Assembly: GCA_963787185.1 (NCBI GenBank)
Contig: CAWBCC010000026.1
Location: 62,001-126,000 of the forward strand
Length of the DNA: 64,000 nt
Direction of reading: 5' to 3'
Source: JAJXZP01 sp963787185
GTDB taxonomy: Bacteria; Spirochaetota; Spirochaetia; Treponematales; Rectinemataceae
This document shows positions 1-8,778 of this stretch, piece after piece. Every line of letters starts with the position of its first letter. The stretch's first letter is position 1. The position numbers and the translations under genes were made by a program. The notes beneath the pieces were generated by a model. It saw only the letters and a list, made by a program, of their open reading frames with translations. It did no database searches and was not told the DNA's origin.

Positions 1-581
1 GCGTCGATCCCCCGGCCTCTGAGCTCGTGCCAGAGGCCTTCGGCGAGCACCCTGTTGAAGGCCTTGCTCGCCGCGTAGGCAGCGAGACGAGGCCCGCCCT
101 GGTTGCCCGCGAGCGAGGACATGAGAACGACGGCCCCTCGTCCGCGCTCGACCATCGGCGGTATGAGCATCCGCATCAGCGCCACCGGAGCGCGTACGTT
201 TACGTCGACGACGCGCATGAGCTCCGACATGTCCGCGTCGGAGAAGTCGCCGACGGGAGCGCATGCGGCATTGTACACGACCAGACCCAGATCGAGATCC
301 GCGATCGAACCCGCCAGCCTTTCGGGGAAATCGGGCGCCGCGAGGTCGCCCGCGACGGGGCGCACCTCGACGCCGAAGCGGGCGCGCAGGTCCTCGGCGA
401 GTCCGTCCAGCAATGCCTTCCGCCTGGCCACCGGCACGAGATTCATGCCGCGTGCGGCCAGGGCCCGCGCGAAAGCGGCACCCAGACCTTCGGAAGCGCC
501 CGCCACCAGGGCCCAGGCTCCGTATCGATCGGCAAAACGTCCGTGTCCGGGCCCTTCGGTCCCCGTTGTGCGATTTGACAT
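1..581 (-). CDS. SDR-family oxidoreductase (C-terminus beyond window)
   Basis: Reading the minus strand from the ATG at 581 gives an uninterrupted frame to the window edge (193 codons). It is a short-chain dehydrogenase/reductase with a Rossmann fold. Near residue 30 is the glycine-rich cofactor motif GASEGLG, then NAA in the middle, an SS segment, and the catalytic Y-x-x-x-K as YAASK near residue 170. The product should be a cytosolic NAD(P)H-dependent oxidoreductase; the substrate cannot be read from sequence. The gene is divergent from the SGNH hydrolase at 678, with about 96 bases between the two starts. The last part of the protein lies outside the window. Confidence 0.85.
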   Translation of the reverse strand, partial: MSNRTTGTEGPGHGRFADRYGAWALVAGASEGLGAAFARALAARGMNLVPVARRKALLDGLAEDLRARFGVEVRPVAGDLAAPDFPERLAGSIADLDLGLVVYNAACAPVGDFSDADMSELMRVVDVNVRAPVALMRMLIPPMVERGRGAVVLMSSLAGNQGGPRLAAYAASKAFNRVLAEGLWHELRGRGID

Positions 582-677
582 TATCCGTCCTCTGTTCCAT
601 AGTCAGACGAGTTGTTCGGAATCGGCTAAGGTTACTATCGCCGATTCTCGCTGTCAATCGAATCGGGGGAGCGCTGC

Positions 678-1304
678 ATGAAACGTGTACTTTGCTTTGG
701 CGATTCCAACACCTGGGGATACAACCCGGACTCGAAGTCCCGCTATCCGCGGGCCGAAAGATGGACGGGCATCCTGGCGGAACGGCTCGGGAACGGGTAT
801 GAGGTGATCGAAGAGGGTCTGAACGGCAGGACCACCGTCTGGGAAGATCCCATAGAGGGATACAAGTGCGGGAAGGACCAGCTCGTTCCGATCGTGAAGA
901 GCCACAAGCCCCTCGACCTCTTCGTCCTTCTGCTGGGGACGAACGACCTCAAGCATCGCTTCTCGCTGACCGCATTCGACATCGCGCAGGGCGCGGGCAC
1001 CCTGGTGAGGATGGTCCGTACGCTGGTGGACCCGGTAGAGGGCCCCGCGCCTCAGGTGCTCCTGGCCGCGCCGCCGCCGATCGGGAGCCTGAGCGACTAC
1101 GCCGAGATGTTCAGCGAATCGACCGAAAAGTCCCGGGCGCTCGGCGAAGAATTCGCGGCGGTGGCGCGGGAGCTGAACTGTCCCTTCCTCGACCTCGGGC
1201 GCGTCGCGGTTTCCAGCCCGGTGGACGGCATTCACTTCGACCGCGAGAACCACGCCAAGATCGCGCTGGCAATGTCGGAAAAGGTGCGGCAGATACTGAA
1301 GTAG
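678..1304 (+). CDS. SGNH/GDSL-family hydrolase (arylesterase-like)
   Basis: A 208-residue protein that begins MKRVLCFGDSNTWG. This is block I of the SGNH hydrolase family, with the nucleophile Ser in GDS. The GTND block III motif appears near residue 90, and block V is DGIHFD near residue 190, carrying the catalytic Asp and His. No signal peptide is visible, so it is probably a cytosolic esterase or arylesterase. A GGGGGAG ribosome site lies just upstream of the ATG. It stands alone, divergent from the SDR gene. Natural substrate unknown. Confidence 0.85.
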   Translation: MKRVLCFGDSNTWGYNPDSKSRYPRAERWTGILAERLGNGYEVIEEGLNGRTTVWEDPIEGYKCGKDQLVPIVKSHKPLDLFVLLLGTNDLKHRFSLTAFDIAQGAGTLVRMVRTLVDPVEGPAPQVLLAAPPPIGSLSDYAEMFSESTEKSRALGEEFAAVARELNCPFLDLGRVAVSSPVDGIHFDRENHAKIALAMSEKVRQILK

Positions 1305-1317
1305 CGGCCGCTCGAAG

Positions 1318-1445
1318 CGCGGAGAAATAAGGAAAGAAAGAGGAAAGAGGCGCGAAGGCGCGAAGTCAAGAAACAGGAGAAGGGGATTGCTTCTCTTTCT
1401 CCCTCTGTGGCGTCTTTCCTTCGATCTTCTTCGCGAGGCTGCATT
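1318..1445. repeat. Purine/pyrimidine-skewed intergenic block with CGCGAAGG iterations
   Basis: Between the SGNH gene and rsmH, a purine-only-like tract rich in GGAAAGA (1320-1350) is followed by the iterated CGCGAAGGCGCGAAG. A GAGAAG/CTTCTC hairpin follows (about 1376-1398), and then a pyrimidine-rich tract. The two arms are roughly complementary, so a long imperfect hairpin could form. It looks like a dispersed intergenic repeat, but no second copy is present in this window. Confidence 0.4.
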
Positions 1446-1505
1446 CCGGAGATCGGGGGCGGTGAAGGTCTGGATTTTATATCGAACTGTCGCGACAATA
1501 CCGTC

Positions 1506-2546
1506 ATGAGCGAGGAGGCGGGACGGCACGTTCGCCGCAAGCGGTACCGGGGCAGCCATCCCAGGTCTTTCTCGGAGAAATACAAGGAGCGAAATCCGGA
1601 GGCCTACGCAGAGGACGTGCGGCGCGTGTTGGCGCGGGGGGATACGCCCGCGGGCAGTCACCGCTCCGTCTGTCTCGCCGAAGTTCTCGAGGTCCTCTCT
1701 CCCAGGCCGGGCGAGACGGCGATCGACGCGACTCTCGGCTACGGCGGGCACGCGCGGGAAATTCTGCGCGCCCTCCTGCCCGGGGGGCGTCTCTACGGTT
1801 TCGACGCCGATCCGATAGAGCTGTCCAGAACCGCGCGCGCCTTCGCGGCCGAGGGCCTGCCGGAAAGGGCCTTCGTCCCCGTCCACGCCAATTTCGCTAT
1901 CCTGCCCGAGGTCCTCGCCGATGCGGATCTCCCGGGCGTCGATATCTTCATTGCCGATCTCGGCGTCTCCTCGATGCAGATAGACGACCCCGAGCGGGGC
2001 TTCAGTTTCAAGCGCAAGGGGCCTCTCGATATGCGCATGGATCCCGAGAGCGGCCGTTCCGCGCGGGACTACCTCGCAGGCGTCTCGGAAGAAAGGTTGT
2101 GCGAGATATTGAAGGTCAACGCCGACGAGGAAGGAGCCGAGCTCATCGCCCGCGCGGTCTGCCTGCGCCGCGGCGCCCTCGCCACGACTCGCGATCTCGC
2201 CGAGGCGATCTGCTCGGCCTTTCCCGATCTCGCATACAAGGACCCCGCCATGACCGGGATACTCCGGCGTTCGTTCCAGGCCATCCGCATCGAGGTCAAC
2301 GGAGAGTTCGCCGCCCTCGAATCCCTGCTCGGGGCTCTCCCCTCCTGTCTCAATCCGGGCGCGCGGGCGGCTTTCCTATCTTTCCATTCGGGCGAGGACA
2401 GGAGGATCGAAGCGGCCTTCGGCGAGGGCCGCGCCGGGGGGCTCTATTCGGCCGTTTCCCTGCAGCCCATCCGCCCGAGCCGCGAGGAACGCTACGCCAA
2501 TCCTCGCTCGAGTTCGGCCAAGCTGCGCTGGGCGATCCGTGCCTAG
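1506..2546 (+). CDS. rsmH: 16S rRNA (cytosine1402-N4)-methyltransferase RsmH
   Basis: Uses S-adenosylmethionine to methylate N4 of C1402 in 16S rRNA. The start was taken at the ATG at 1506, giving 346 residues. The first roughly 55 residues (RRKRYRGSHPRSF, then EKYKERNPE) form the basic N-terminal extension of the longer RsmH variant known from some Clostridia and spirochaetes. The conserved core follows: HRSVCLAEVLEVL, DATLGYGGH (SAM-binding glycine loop), FDAD, and DLGVSSMQID with DPERGFSF. The C-terminus has FLSFHSGEDR and ends with KLRWAIRA. It is not inside a division/cell-wall cluster here; only a small gene follows. Confidence 0.93.
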   Translation: MSEEAGRHVRRKRYRGSHPRSFSEKYKERNPEAYAEDVRRVLARGDTPAGSHRSVCLAEVLEVLSPRPGETAIDATLGYGGHAREILRALLPGGRLYGFDADPIELSRTARAFAAEGLPERAFVPVHANFAILPEVLADADLPGVDIFIADLGVSSMQIDDPERGFSFKRKGPLDMRMDPESGRSARDYLAGVSEERLCEILKVNADEEGAELIARAVCLRRGALATTRDLAEAICSAFPDLAYKDPAMTGILRRSFQAIRIEVNGEFAALESLLGALPSCLNPGARAAFLSFHSGEDRRIEAAFGEGRAGGLYSAVSLQPIRPSREERYANPRSSSAKLRWAIRA

Positions 2547-2584
2547 CCCGCATACCTCGCAACTATCGTTGTGGACGGTGAGAT

Positions 2585-2851
2585 ATGCGGGCTGAGGACT
2601 CGCCGCGGGACCGGCCCGAAGGCAGGGAGCTCGTCAAGGAAGTATGCCGCCGCATCCGTCTCGCGCGAAGCCTCTGGGAGGCCCACAACAACGCGGCCTG
2701 CCGGGGCGAAAGGCAAAAGGCGCTCGAACTCTACGCTCTGCTGTCCAAAGAGCAGAAGGACGAGATACCGCAGGCCCTGCGCGTGTGGCTCCGCTACCGC
2801 AGCGAAAAATACTTCGGCGAAGGGAGGACGCCGCCCCGAAGGGCTCGATGA
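2585..2851 (+). CDS. Small conserved hypothetical protein downstream of rsmH
   Basis: An 88-residue charged protein with no signal peptide or membrane segment. The middle reads RLARSLWEAHNNAACRGERQKALELYALL, cut here into two helical stretches, followed by PQALRVWLRYRSEKYFGE. This is a compact helical composition of a real protein rather than a chance frame. The ATG at 2585 has GGACGGTGA just upstream. It starts 38 bases after rsmH on the same strand, so the two are probably cotranscribed. Function unknown. Confidence 0.65.
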   Translation: MRAEDSPRDRPEGRELVKEVCRRIRLARSLWEAHNNAACRGERQKALELYALLSKEQKDEIPQALRVWLRYRSEKYFGEGRTPPRRAR

Positions 2852-2984
2852 AATTGTGGGCTTCGGTAAGCCGACAGTATCGAGAAGAAACCCGCGTCAT
2901 TGTGTCGTGCCCGAAGGGGTCGCCGGAATTCCGCGGGTTGTGATTGTGCGTGTACTGACCCGGCAATTGAAAGGCTGTCATCTC

Positions 2985-3019
2985 TCGAAAAAGGGCTTAG
3001 CCCTGCGGCCCTTTTTCGA
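2985..3019. terminator. Bidirectional intrinsic terminator
   Basis: A perfect 12-bp stem TCGAAAAAGGGC / GCCCTTTTTCGA with an 11-base loop. It has A-rich and T-rich ends so that it can act in both directions. It lies between the converging rsmH-side genes and the lipoprotein gene ending at 3059. Confidence 0.75.
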
Positions 3020-3058
3020 TGCTCACGTCAACTGTCTTATTGCGGTTCGAAGCCCATT

Positions 3059-3892
3059 CTACAACGAGGTTATCTTAGAAGCATAATCAATCCAGCCGGC
3101 GGCCGATTCATAGGCCGATACGCTCGCCGAGGGAACGTAGATTTTCAATGATGCCGCGCATTCGTAAAATGCTTCAGAAGATGATGGCAGCGTCGGCGGC
3201 GTGATGGCTTCCACCGTGACACTGGTCAGACTTGAACAATCTTGGAATGCGCTCGCACCGATATTCGTGACGCTGGAAGGAATAATGACATTATTCAGAC
3301 TGCGGCAGCTTTCAAAGGCACTCTCGGCAATATCGAGGACGCCCGATGCGATGGTGACACTCTGTAGGCCGGTGTCACCGTCAAATGACATTCCACTGAT
3401 ACAAGTGATGCTCGCAGGGATGGAAACGCTGGTCAGGCCGCTGACCCCGGAAAAGAGGCCGCCGTGAATACCAGTGACACCCCCGGGGATGACGAGCGCT
3501 CCGCTTGGAGGCGATGTAAGTGGTGTGTATCCTGTTATCGCGATACTCGTGCCTGAGCTGGCGAATGTGAGGTTGCCGGGGAGCCAGACAGCGCAAAGCG
3601 TCACGTTCGCGGCATTCATGGTGAAGGTGGCGCCGGCGGCATAGCTGATGCCGGTGCCGTCGGTCTTGGTCGTCCAGCCCGCCAGAGCGTTCCCGCTATT
3701 CACGAGGCCACTCCCGCCCAGGACGGTGACCGTTGCCCCCGCATGGTAGCCCGTCCCGTCGATCGGGACGCTCCCGGTACCGCCGTTCGCGACATACGAT
3801 ACTTGATACGTGGTTGGATCGGAAACCGGCTGGGAACAGCCCACGAATAATCCCACGCACACCAGACCGAGACCGAACCAGAGTTGCCTCAC
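3059..3892 (-). CDS. Surface lipoprotein with InlB-type repeat and BspA-like leucine-rich repeats
   Basis: A 277-residue protein. The start was placed at the GTG at 3892 because GGAG sits six bases upstream and the protein then begins with a lipoprotein signal ending in the lipobox LFVGC. A Listeria-Bacteroides type repeat follows (YQVSYVANGGTGSVP, then GWTTKTDGTG, about residues 30-105). After it come several BspA-type leucine-rich repeats of the pattern AFxxCxSLxxVxIPxSVTxIG (about 125-250). Such proteins are exported and anchored to a membrane, and they often take part in adhesion or protein-protein contact. A longer frame extends upstream but lacks a good start. Specific ligand unknown. 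Confidence 0.82.
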   Translation of the reverse strand: MRQLWFGLGLVCVGLFVGCSQPVSDPTTYQVSYVANGGTGSVPIDGTGYHAGATVTVLGGSGLVNSGNALAGWTTKTDGTGISYAAGATFTMNAANVTLCAVWLPGNLTFASSGTSIAITGYTPLTSPPSGALVIPGGVTGIHGGLFSGVSGLTSVSIPASITCISGMSFDGDTGLQSVTIASGVLDIAESAFESCRSLNNVIIPSSVTNIGASAFQDCSSLTSVTVEAITPPTLPSSSEAFYECAASLKIYVPSASVSAYESAAGWIDYASKITSL

Positions 3893-4014
3893 AAGATGCT
3901 CCAACCCACCAAGCTGGTCGAATGGGAGACAATATGTGGCAAGCGGGGGGCTTCTGTCAAGACTACGCGGAGGCCCCGACATTCGCGCGGCGAAAGGCGG
4001 GCAAATCCCTGATT

Positions 4015-4043
4015 TTTACTTCACGGGAAAGGCGGTGTATAAT
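4015..4043 (+). promoter_or_regulatory. Sigma70-type promoter for the 4074 gene
   Basis: TTTACT (4015-4020), a 17-base spacer, and a perfect TATAAT (4038-4043), 30 bases before the ATG at 4074. This is the best -10 match in the first 8 kb. Confidence 0.7.
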
Positions 4044-4073
4044 ATAAGCATAATTGAAAAGTAGGGGGGCATC

Positions 4074-4241
4074 ATGGACAAGTCTCCGAAGGGAGTTCTC
4101 GACTCGGTCATAAGCAAACTTGCCCTGGATTGCGCGGAAGACAGTCGATGTCTTGAAGAATTCAAAAAAGTATTCGACAAGATAACCTTGCCTTTGGCGA
4201 TAAAAAAGGGCAAAGGACAATCGAAGAAACAGGACACGTAG
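4074..4241 (+). CDS. Small hypothetical protein (55 aa)
   Basis: A 55-residue open frame starting MDKSPKGVLDSV and ending with a lysine-rich tail (KKGKGQSKKQDT). It has a strong ribosome site (GTAGGGGGGC) and follows a perfect TATAAT promoter, which together argue for real expression. It contains a likely amphipathic helix (LEEFKKVFDKI), two cysteines and no signal peptide. It is followed after 102 bases by the peptidase-like lipoprotein, possibly on the same transcript. Not recognised as a known family. Confidence 0.6.
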   Translation: MDKSPKGVLDSVISKLALDCAEDSRCLEEFKKVFDKITLPLAIKKGKGQSKKQDT

Positions 4242-4343
4242 GCTCTCGGGAAGGTAAGCCTCAGGTTCGAAAAGGCAAAGTTCCTCGCAGGCGACAAGGA
4301 AGTCGGCATCGGTGGAGCGAGCATAATAATCGAAGGAGCTGCC

Positions 4344-6152
4344 ATGAGAAAATCTTTCGGTGCATGGTGTACGATCATCGCGGTCGGGACACTGCTGAGC
4401 GCATGCGCGACGTTCATGTCGCCCAAGGGCTACATACCCGACGACAAGGCCGTATTCCTGAGAGAAAAGCTGGAATTCGGGCCGGTAAGGTACGATCCGA
4501 TACGCGTCGATCCCTACAGCTTCGCACCCTACGCGGGCGCCGTGCACGTGCAGTCGCCCGATTTTCTGCGGATAGCCGATTTCGACAGTCTCCTCAAGGC
4601 CGACTTCGTTTCCGACAGCAAGTTGTATCGCGAGGTCGAAGGGCATTTGGCCTACATCGAGGGCTTGCCCGATCTGGCCAAAATGCGTGCGCGTCTGGAT
4701 GCGGAGGCGATCGTCGCTCCGCCGCCCCTGCCGGCGGAGCGGGGGAACAAGACCAAGGATTACAGCAACGGTGCACAGTACGCCTACCCTGACGCGCCCG
4801 GCGCGCTTATCACGGTTCTGAACGACGGCGAATACTTCATAGACTTCCCCGACAAAAGCGCGTTCAAGTATTTCGGCGACGGCTCCTATTCCCGCCTCGA
4901 TGCCGACGGCAAAGAACTGTTCTCATACAACAAAACGAATGCTTCCGTGGTCCTGAAAGATGGCGACGCCACATTCACGGCCGATGGCAATTTCAGGAGG
5001 ATGGATTCGCCTCTCGGAAGGCTCGAGTATGCGACCGACCCCGTGCCCCAGTACCAGTACAGCCCTCCGGGAGCCCAGAGCTGGACGACGTACACCATCT
5101 TCGTCACTCCCGAGAAAGCAACGATGGAATGCAGCATCACCAACGCCGCAGGCCTCCGCTTCGATTATCTGACCGAGAACAAGAATGTCCTCGTGACGAC
5201 GGGCAGCCGGGCCGTGGTGCTGGATTCCACCTTCCGGAAGCAGCAAGCCTTCTTCGATACGAAGCTGAACAAACCGACGAGCGTGCTTTCGGTGTTTCTC
5301 CCCGAAGGGCTGCGCCTGGCCAACCTCCCCGGTCCCGGCCCCAGCTATGTCGAGATGAACCCGGTCTGGCCCGAAAACTACAAGTCCGCCACCCTCGGCC
5401 CCTTCAAGATTCTCTACACCGCGAAGGATGAGGCTCTTCTCGCCAGGTTGAGCGCCGCGAGGCTCACCGAAATCGAGGCCGGCGACCGGAGCATGACGGG
5501 CTTCGGCGTGACGCAGAACCGGACCATCATCATACCTCCCGATCTCACTTCGTACTGCCGCCTCCATGCTTCGAAGCCGGGCAGCGTCCTGAGCTGGTAT
5601 CCTACCGGCTTCGAGACCAGGGATTACATTGTCATGTGGCCGATTTCGGTTCCCCGCTACGACTCTCCGGCCGGACAGGACTATTTCTTCCAGCACGAGT
5701 TTTACGAGATCGTCGCCCACGAGTATGTGCATCTCATGGTCGGCGAGAATACCGGCCTCATGAGCCCGGTGCCCACATGGCTCAATGAAGGGCTCGCCGT
5801 ATATGTCGAATCCCAGGTCTCGCCGGACTGCAAGGCGTATTGGGACCTGACCTTCGCCGTCTCCAGGGACCGGCACCTTCTTCTCGATTGGGACGACGCG
5901 ACGATTCATGGCACCGAGGATTTCCCGATGGCCCAGGCTCGAGTCCACTATGCCCAGTCCTATGCCTTCGTGAGCGCCCTCATGGCGAAATACGGAGCCG
6001 CCAAAGTCGCCGAATACGTCAGGTCCTTCCGGGTGAAGCCGGAGGACGCGGACAAGGTCGTTCTGAAGGCGGATTACAGGACCAAATTCCGGAGCGTGTT
6101 CGGCATAGACTTCGACGAGGCTCTGAAGCTTCTCCAGCCGACGCAGAAGTGA
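4344..6152 (+). CDS. Lipoprotein with peptidase MA-like (gluzincin) domain
   Basis: A 602-residue protein. The N-terminus has a basic start, a hydrophobic helix and a lipobox ending in SAC, predicting lipid anchoring outside the cytoplasm. The first 330 residues are an unrecognised beta-rich region with many short GD/DG turns. The C-terminal third carries HEYVH near residue 463 and a downstream WLNEGLAVYVE. This is the HExxH zinc site plus the glutamate helix of peptidase MA-like gluzincins. The ATG has AAGGAG upstream. Substrate unknown. It ends before the converging proB. Confidence 0.78.
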   Translation: MRKSFGAWCTIIAVGTLLSACATFMSPKGYIPDDKAVFLREKLEFGPVRYDPIRVDPYSFAPYAGAVHVQSPDFLRIADFDSLLKADFVSDSKLYREVEGHLAYIEGLPDLAKMRARLDAEAIVAPPPLPAERGNKTKDYSNGAQYAYPDAPGALITVLNDGEYFIDFPDKSAFKYFGDGSYSRLDADGKELFSYNKTNASVVLKDGDATFTADGNFRRMDSPLGRLEYATDPVPQYQYSPPGAQSWTTYTIFVTPEKATMECSITNAAGLRFDYLTENKNVLVTTGSRAVVLDSTFRKQQAFFDTKLNKPTSVLSVFLPEGLRLANLPGPGPSYVEMNPVWPENYKSATLGPFKILYTAKDEALLARLSAARLTEIEAGDRSMTGFGVTQNRTIIIPPDLTSYCRLHASKPGSVLSWYPTGFETRDYIVMWPISVPRYDSPAGQDYFFQHEFYEIVAHEYVHLMVGENTGLMSPVPTWLNEGLAVYVESQVSPDCKAYWDLTFAVSRDRHLLLDWDDATIHGTEDFPMAQARVHYAQSYAFVSALMAKYGAAKVAEYVRSFRVKPEDADKVVLKADYRTKFRSVFGIDFDEALKLLQPTQK

Positions 6153-6194
6153 TGTCGCATCAGCGGTCGTACTCCTCGTTCACGAATGCGCGGC

Positions 6195-7382
6195 TCATTC
6201 GTCGAGGAAAATAGTGTCTTCCGGGCGGGCCACGATGTGGCCTGCGCCCCGGCCGAGGACCGACTCGATTTCCTCCGATTTGAGGCCGCGAATGCCCGCG
6301 AGCTCGGTCGACGAAAAGCTCGTCACGATTTTGGCCGTGTCGTTCACGAGGACGACGGCGCCTCGCTCGAAGTTGCCCTCGACGCCGGTCACGCCGCGCG
6401 GCAGGAGGGAGTTTCTTTCGCGGATGGCGGCGAAAGCGCCGTCGTCGACGGTGATCCTCCCCTGATGCCTCGAGTTCTTGAGCCAGCGCATGCGGTTTTT
6501 GAGACCGGCCTCGGCGTCGAAGAGCGTGCCGATCTCTTCGCCCGCCAGGACGCGGGAGATGACGCGACTCTCGCGGCCCTGGGCCACGATCACCCGGCAG
6601 CCGGCGTCGCGGGCTATGCCCACGGCGACGAGTTTGGCCTTCATGCCGCCTGTCGAGAACTCGCTGCCCTTGTTCCCCGCCGCGGCCAGAACCTCGGGTC
6701 CCAGCTCTTTCACATAGGGTATCGGACGAGCCTTTGGATTTCGCCGCGGGTCGGCGTCGTAGAGGCTGTCCACGTCGGATAGGATGAGGAGGAGCTCGGC
6801 ATCTATCTTGCTCGCGATGTAGGCCGAAAGCTTGTCGTTGTCGCCGAAGGCGTTGCCTATCTCTGCTGTGGAGATGGTGTCGTTCTCGTTGAAGATCGGC
6901 ACGACGCTTTCCTCGATGAGGCGCTCCACGGTGGCGCGAAGATTGAGATAGGCCGTGCGGTTGTCCCAGACCTCGCGCGTGACGAGAACCTGCGCGGCGC
7001 AAAGACCGTAGACCTCGAAGGCGCGGCGGTACTCTTCCATGAGCAGAGGCTGGCCGATCGCCGCGCATGCCTGCCGTGTCACGATATCCTTGGGCCGCTT
7101 CGCCAGTCCCAGCTCGCGGGCTCCCATGCCTATCGCGCCGGAGCTTACGAGAAGAAGCTCCTTCCCGGCCCTGAGGAGGTCCGCGAGCTCCGCGGCCACG
7201 CGGTGGAGGTATTCCACGTCTATTCCTTCGGCCTGAGTCGCGGCCTCGGGGCGGCCTTTCCTGCCCGAGATGCGGAGCGCCGCGTCCTTGGGTCGCATGA
7301 TGGTGTTGGTGCCTATCTTCACGACGATGCGGCGGGCCGCGGCGACGGCCTTCCTGGCCGCCTCGGCTTCACTGTCCGACAT
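6195..7382 (-). CDS. proB: Glutamate 5-kinase ProB with PUA domain
   Basis: First enzyme of proline synthesis: ATP-dependent phosphorylation of glutamate to gamma-glutamyl phosphate. Length is 395 residues. The amino-acid kinase domain shows VVKIGTNT (near 20), SSGAIGMG, IFNENDTIST, FGDNDKLSAYIA and STGGMKAKLVA. The C-terminal 90 residues form a PUA domain (GRITVDDGAFAAI, then RGVTGVEGNF). There is an extra stretch of about 20 residues after the first strand compared with the usual enzyme. The start overlaps the proA stop by 14 bases, so the genes are translated from one mRNA in the order proA-proB. Confidence 0.95.
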   Translation of the reverse strand: MSDSEAEAARKAVAAARRIVVKIGTNTIMRPKDAALRISGRKGRPEAATQAEGIDVEYLHRVAAELADLLRAGKELLLVSSGAIGMGARELGLAKRPKDIVTRQACAAIGQPLLMEEYRRAFEVYGLCAAQVLVTREVWDNRTAYLNLRATVERLIEESVVPIFNENDTISTAEIGNAFGDNDKLSAYIASKIDAELLLILSDVDSLYDADPRRNPKARPIPYVKELGPEVLAAAGNKGSEFSTGGMKAKLVAVGIARDAGCRVIVAQGRESRVISRVLAGEEIGTLFDAEAGLKNRMRWLKNSRHQGRITVDDGAFAAIRERNSLLPRGVTGVEGNFERGAVVLVNDTAKIVTSFSSTELAGIRGLKSEEIESVLGRGAGHIVARPEDTIFLDE

Positions 7383-8664
7383 AATAGCTTCCTATCTCTC
7401 CGGCGAGGTCCTCGTGGATGAAGCTGCGCTTCCCGGAGGCGTAGTCCGCGACCGCCTGGCCCGTTCCCGCCAGTTTCCACTTATAGGTGACGAGTCCCTC
7501 GAGGCCCACGGGGCCGCGGGCGTGGAGCTTGCCCGTGGAGATGCCCACCTCGGCGCCCAGACCGTAGCGGTACCCGTCGGCGAAGCGCGTGCTCGCGTTC
7601 CAGTACACCGAGGCGGAGTCGACCTCGTTCATGAAACGCTCGGCCGCCGCGCGATCCGTCGCGACTATGCCGTCCGTATGGCCCGAGCCGTAGCGGTTGA
7701 TGTGGGCGATGGCTTCGTCCAATCCCTCTACGGTCCCGACCGCCATCCTCATGCCCAGGTATTCGACGGACCAATCGGGCGGCGCGGTCTCGATCGAGAC
7801 GCCGGCCTCTTCCAGGGCGCGGGTCAGAAGCTCGAGTCCGCTCGGCTTTCCGGGAGCCTCGCTCCGGCGGGCGAAGGCCGAATGTACGAGCAGGACCTCG
7901 GCCGCGTTGCAGGCGGCCGGGTACTGTGTCTTGCTGTCCACGACGAGGCGGACGGCCATCCCGGGGTCGGCATCCTCGTGGACGTAGACATGGCACACGC
8001 CGTCGGAATGACCCATGACCGGGATGCGGCTCCTCTCCATGATCGAGCGCACGAATTCCTTGGAACCGCGCGGTATGAGGAGGTCGACATACTCGTCGAG
8101 ATCGAGAAGCTCGCCGATCTCCTCCCTCGTCTCGAGGAGAGTGAGCCAGTCGGCCGGAAGGCCGGCTTCCGCGCCGGCGGCCGAGATGCATGCGGCAAGG
8201 GCGCGGTTCGTAAGCGCGGCCTCGCTGCCGCCCTTCAGCATAGCGGCGTTGCCGCTCTTGGCGGCGAGAGCCGCCATCTGGACGAGGGCGTCGGGTCGGC
8301 TTTCGAAGATCATGCCGACGAGGCCGATGGGGCAGGAGACCCGGCGAAGCACCAGGCCCTCGTCGAGGCGCCGGGCTTCGAGGATGCGGCCCACGGGGTC
8401 GGGAAGAAGGCGCAGGGCGCCGATGCCCGCGAGGCTTTCGGCGAGCTTGGCGGGGTCGAAGAGCAGGCGCTTGCGGAGAGGCTCCGGAAGCTTTTCGCTC
8501 TTCGACGCCGCGAGGTCGGCTCGGTTCGCTTCGAATATCGCTTCCGCATCCGCCTCGAGGCGCCGGCCGATGGCCTCGAGAGCGCCGTCCTTGGTCTCGG
8601 GCGAACGCGAAAGCATTTCGCGGGCGGCTCGGGCGCCGCGCCGCGCGAGTTCTCGTGTATCCAT
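7369..8664 (-). CDS. proA: Gamma-glutamyl phosphate reductase ProA
   Basis: Second enzyme of proline synthesis: NADPH reduction of gamma-glutamyl phosphate to glutamate semialdehyde. It has 431 residues, the family's usual size. Recognisable blocks are the N-terminal LARRGARAAREML, GLVGMIFESRPDALVQ, LKGGSEA, LIPRGSKEFV, and the catalytic cysteine in TQYPAACNAAEVLLVH. The C-terminus has RFADGYRYGLGAEVGIST and the RGPVGLEGL signature. It is the first gene of the proAB operon. Its upstream region is shared with the divergent promoter at 8779. Confidence 0.96.
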   Translation of the reverse strand: MDTRELARRGARAAREMLSRSPETKDGALEAIGRRLEADAEAIFEANRADLAASKSEKLPEPLRKRLLFDPAKLAESLAGIGALRLLPDPVGRILEARRLDEGLVLRRVSCPIGLVGMIFESRPDALVQMAALAAKSGNAAMLKGGSEAALTNRALAACISAAGAEAGLPADWLTLLETREEIGELLDLDEYVDLLIPRGSKEFVRSIMERSRIPVMGHSDGVCHVYVHEDADPGMAVRLVVDSKTQYPAACNAAEVLLVHSAFARRSEAPGKPSGLELLTRALEEAGVSIETAPPDWSVEYLGMRMAVGTVEGLDEAIAHINRYGSGHTDGIVATDRAAAERFMNEVDSASVYWNASTRFADGYRYGLGAEVGISTGKLHARGPVGLEGLVTYKWKLAGTGQAVADYASGKRSFIHEDLAGEIGSYYVGQ

Positions 8665-8716
8665 GCGAAGAAGCTACCAAGAATCCCGTCCGAGCTACAA
8701 GCGATGCACGAGAACC

Positions 8717-8740
8717 GCGCAATTTAAGGTAGCTCTTGCC
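8717..8740 (+). repeat. Fragment of the three-hairpin repeat element
   Basis: The block GCGCAATTTAAGGTAGCTCT matches, with one substitution in its core, the linker and first stem arm of the three-hairpin element at 36183-36200. The hairpins themselves are missing, so this is a remnant. Confidence 0.5.
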
Positions 8741-8778
8741 GCTTCGCAGTCGGATCGAGGGAGCGATCGCTGCGTTGC

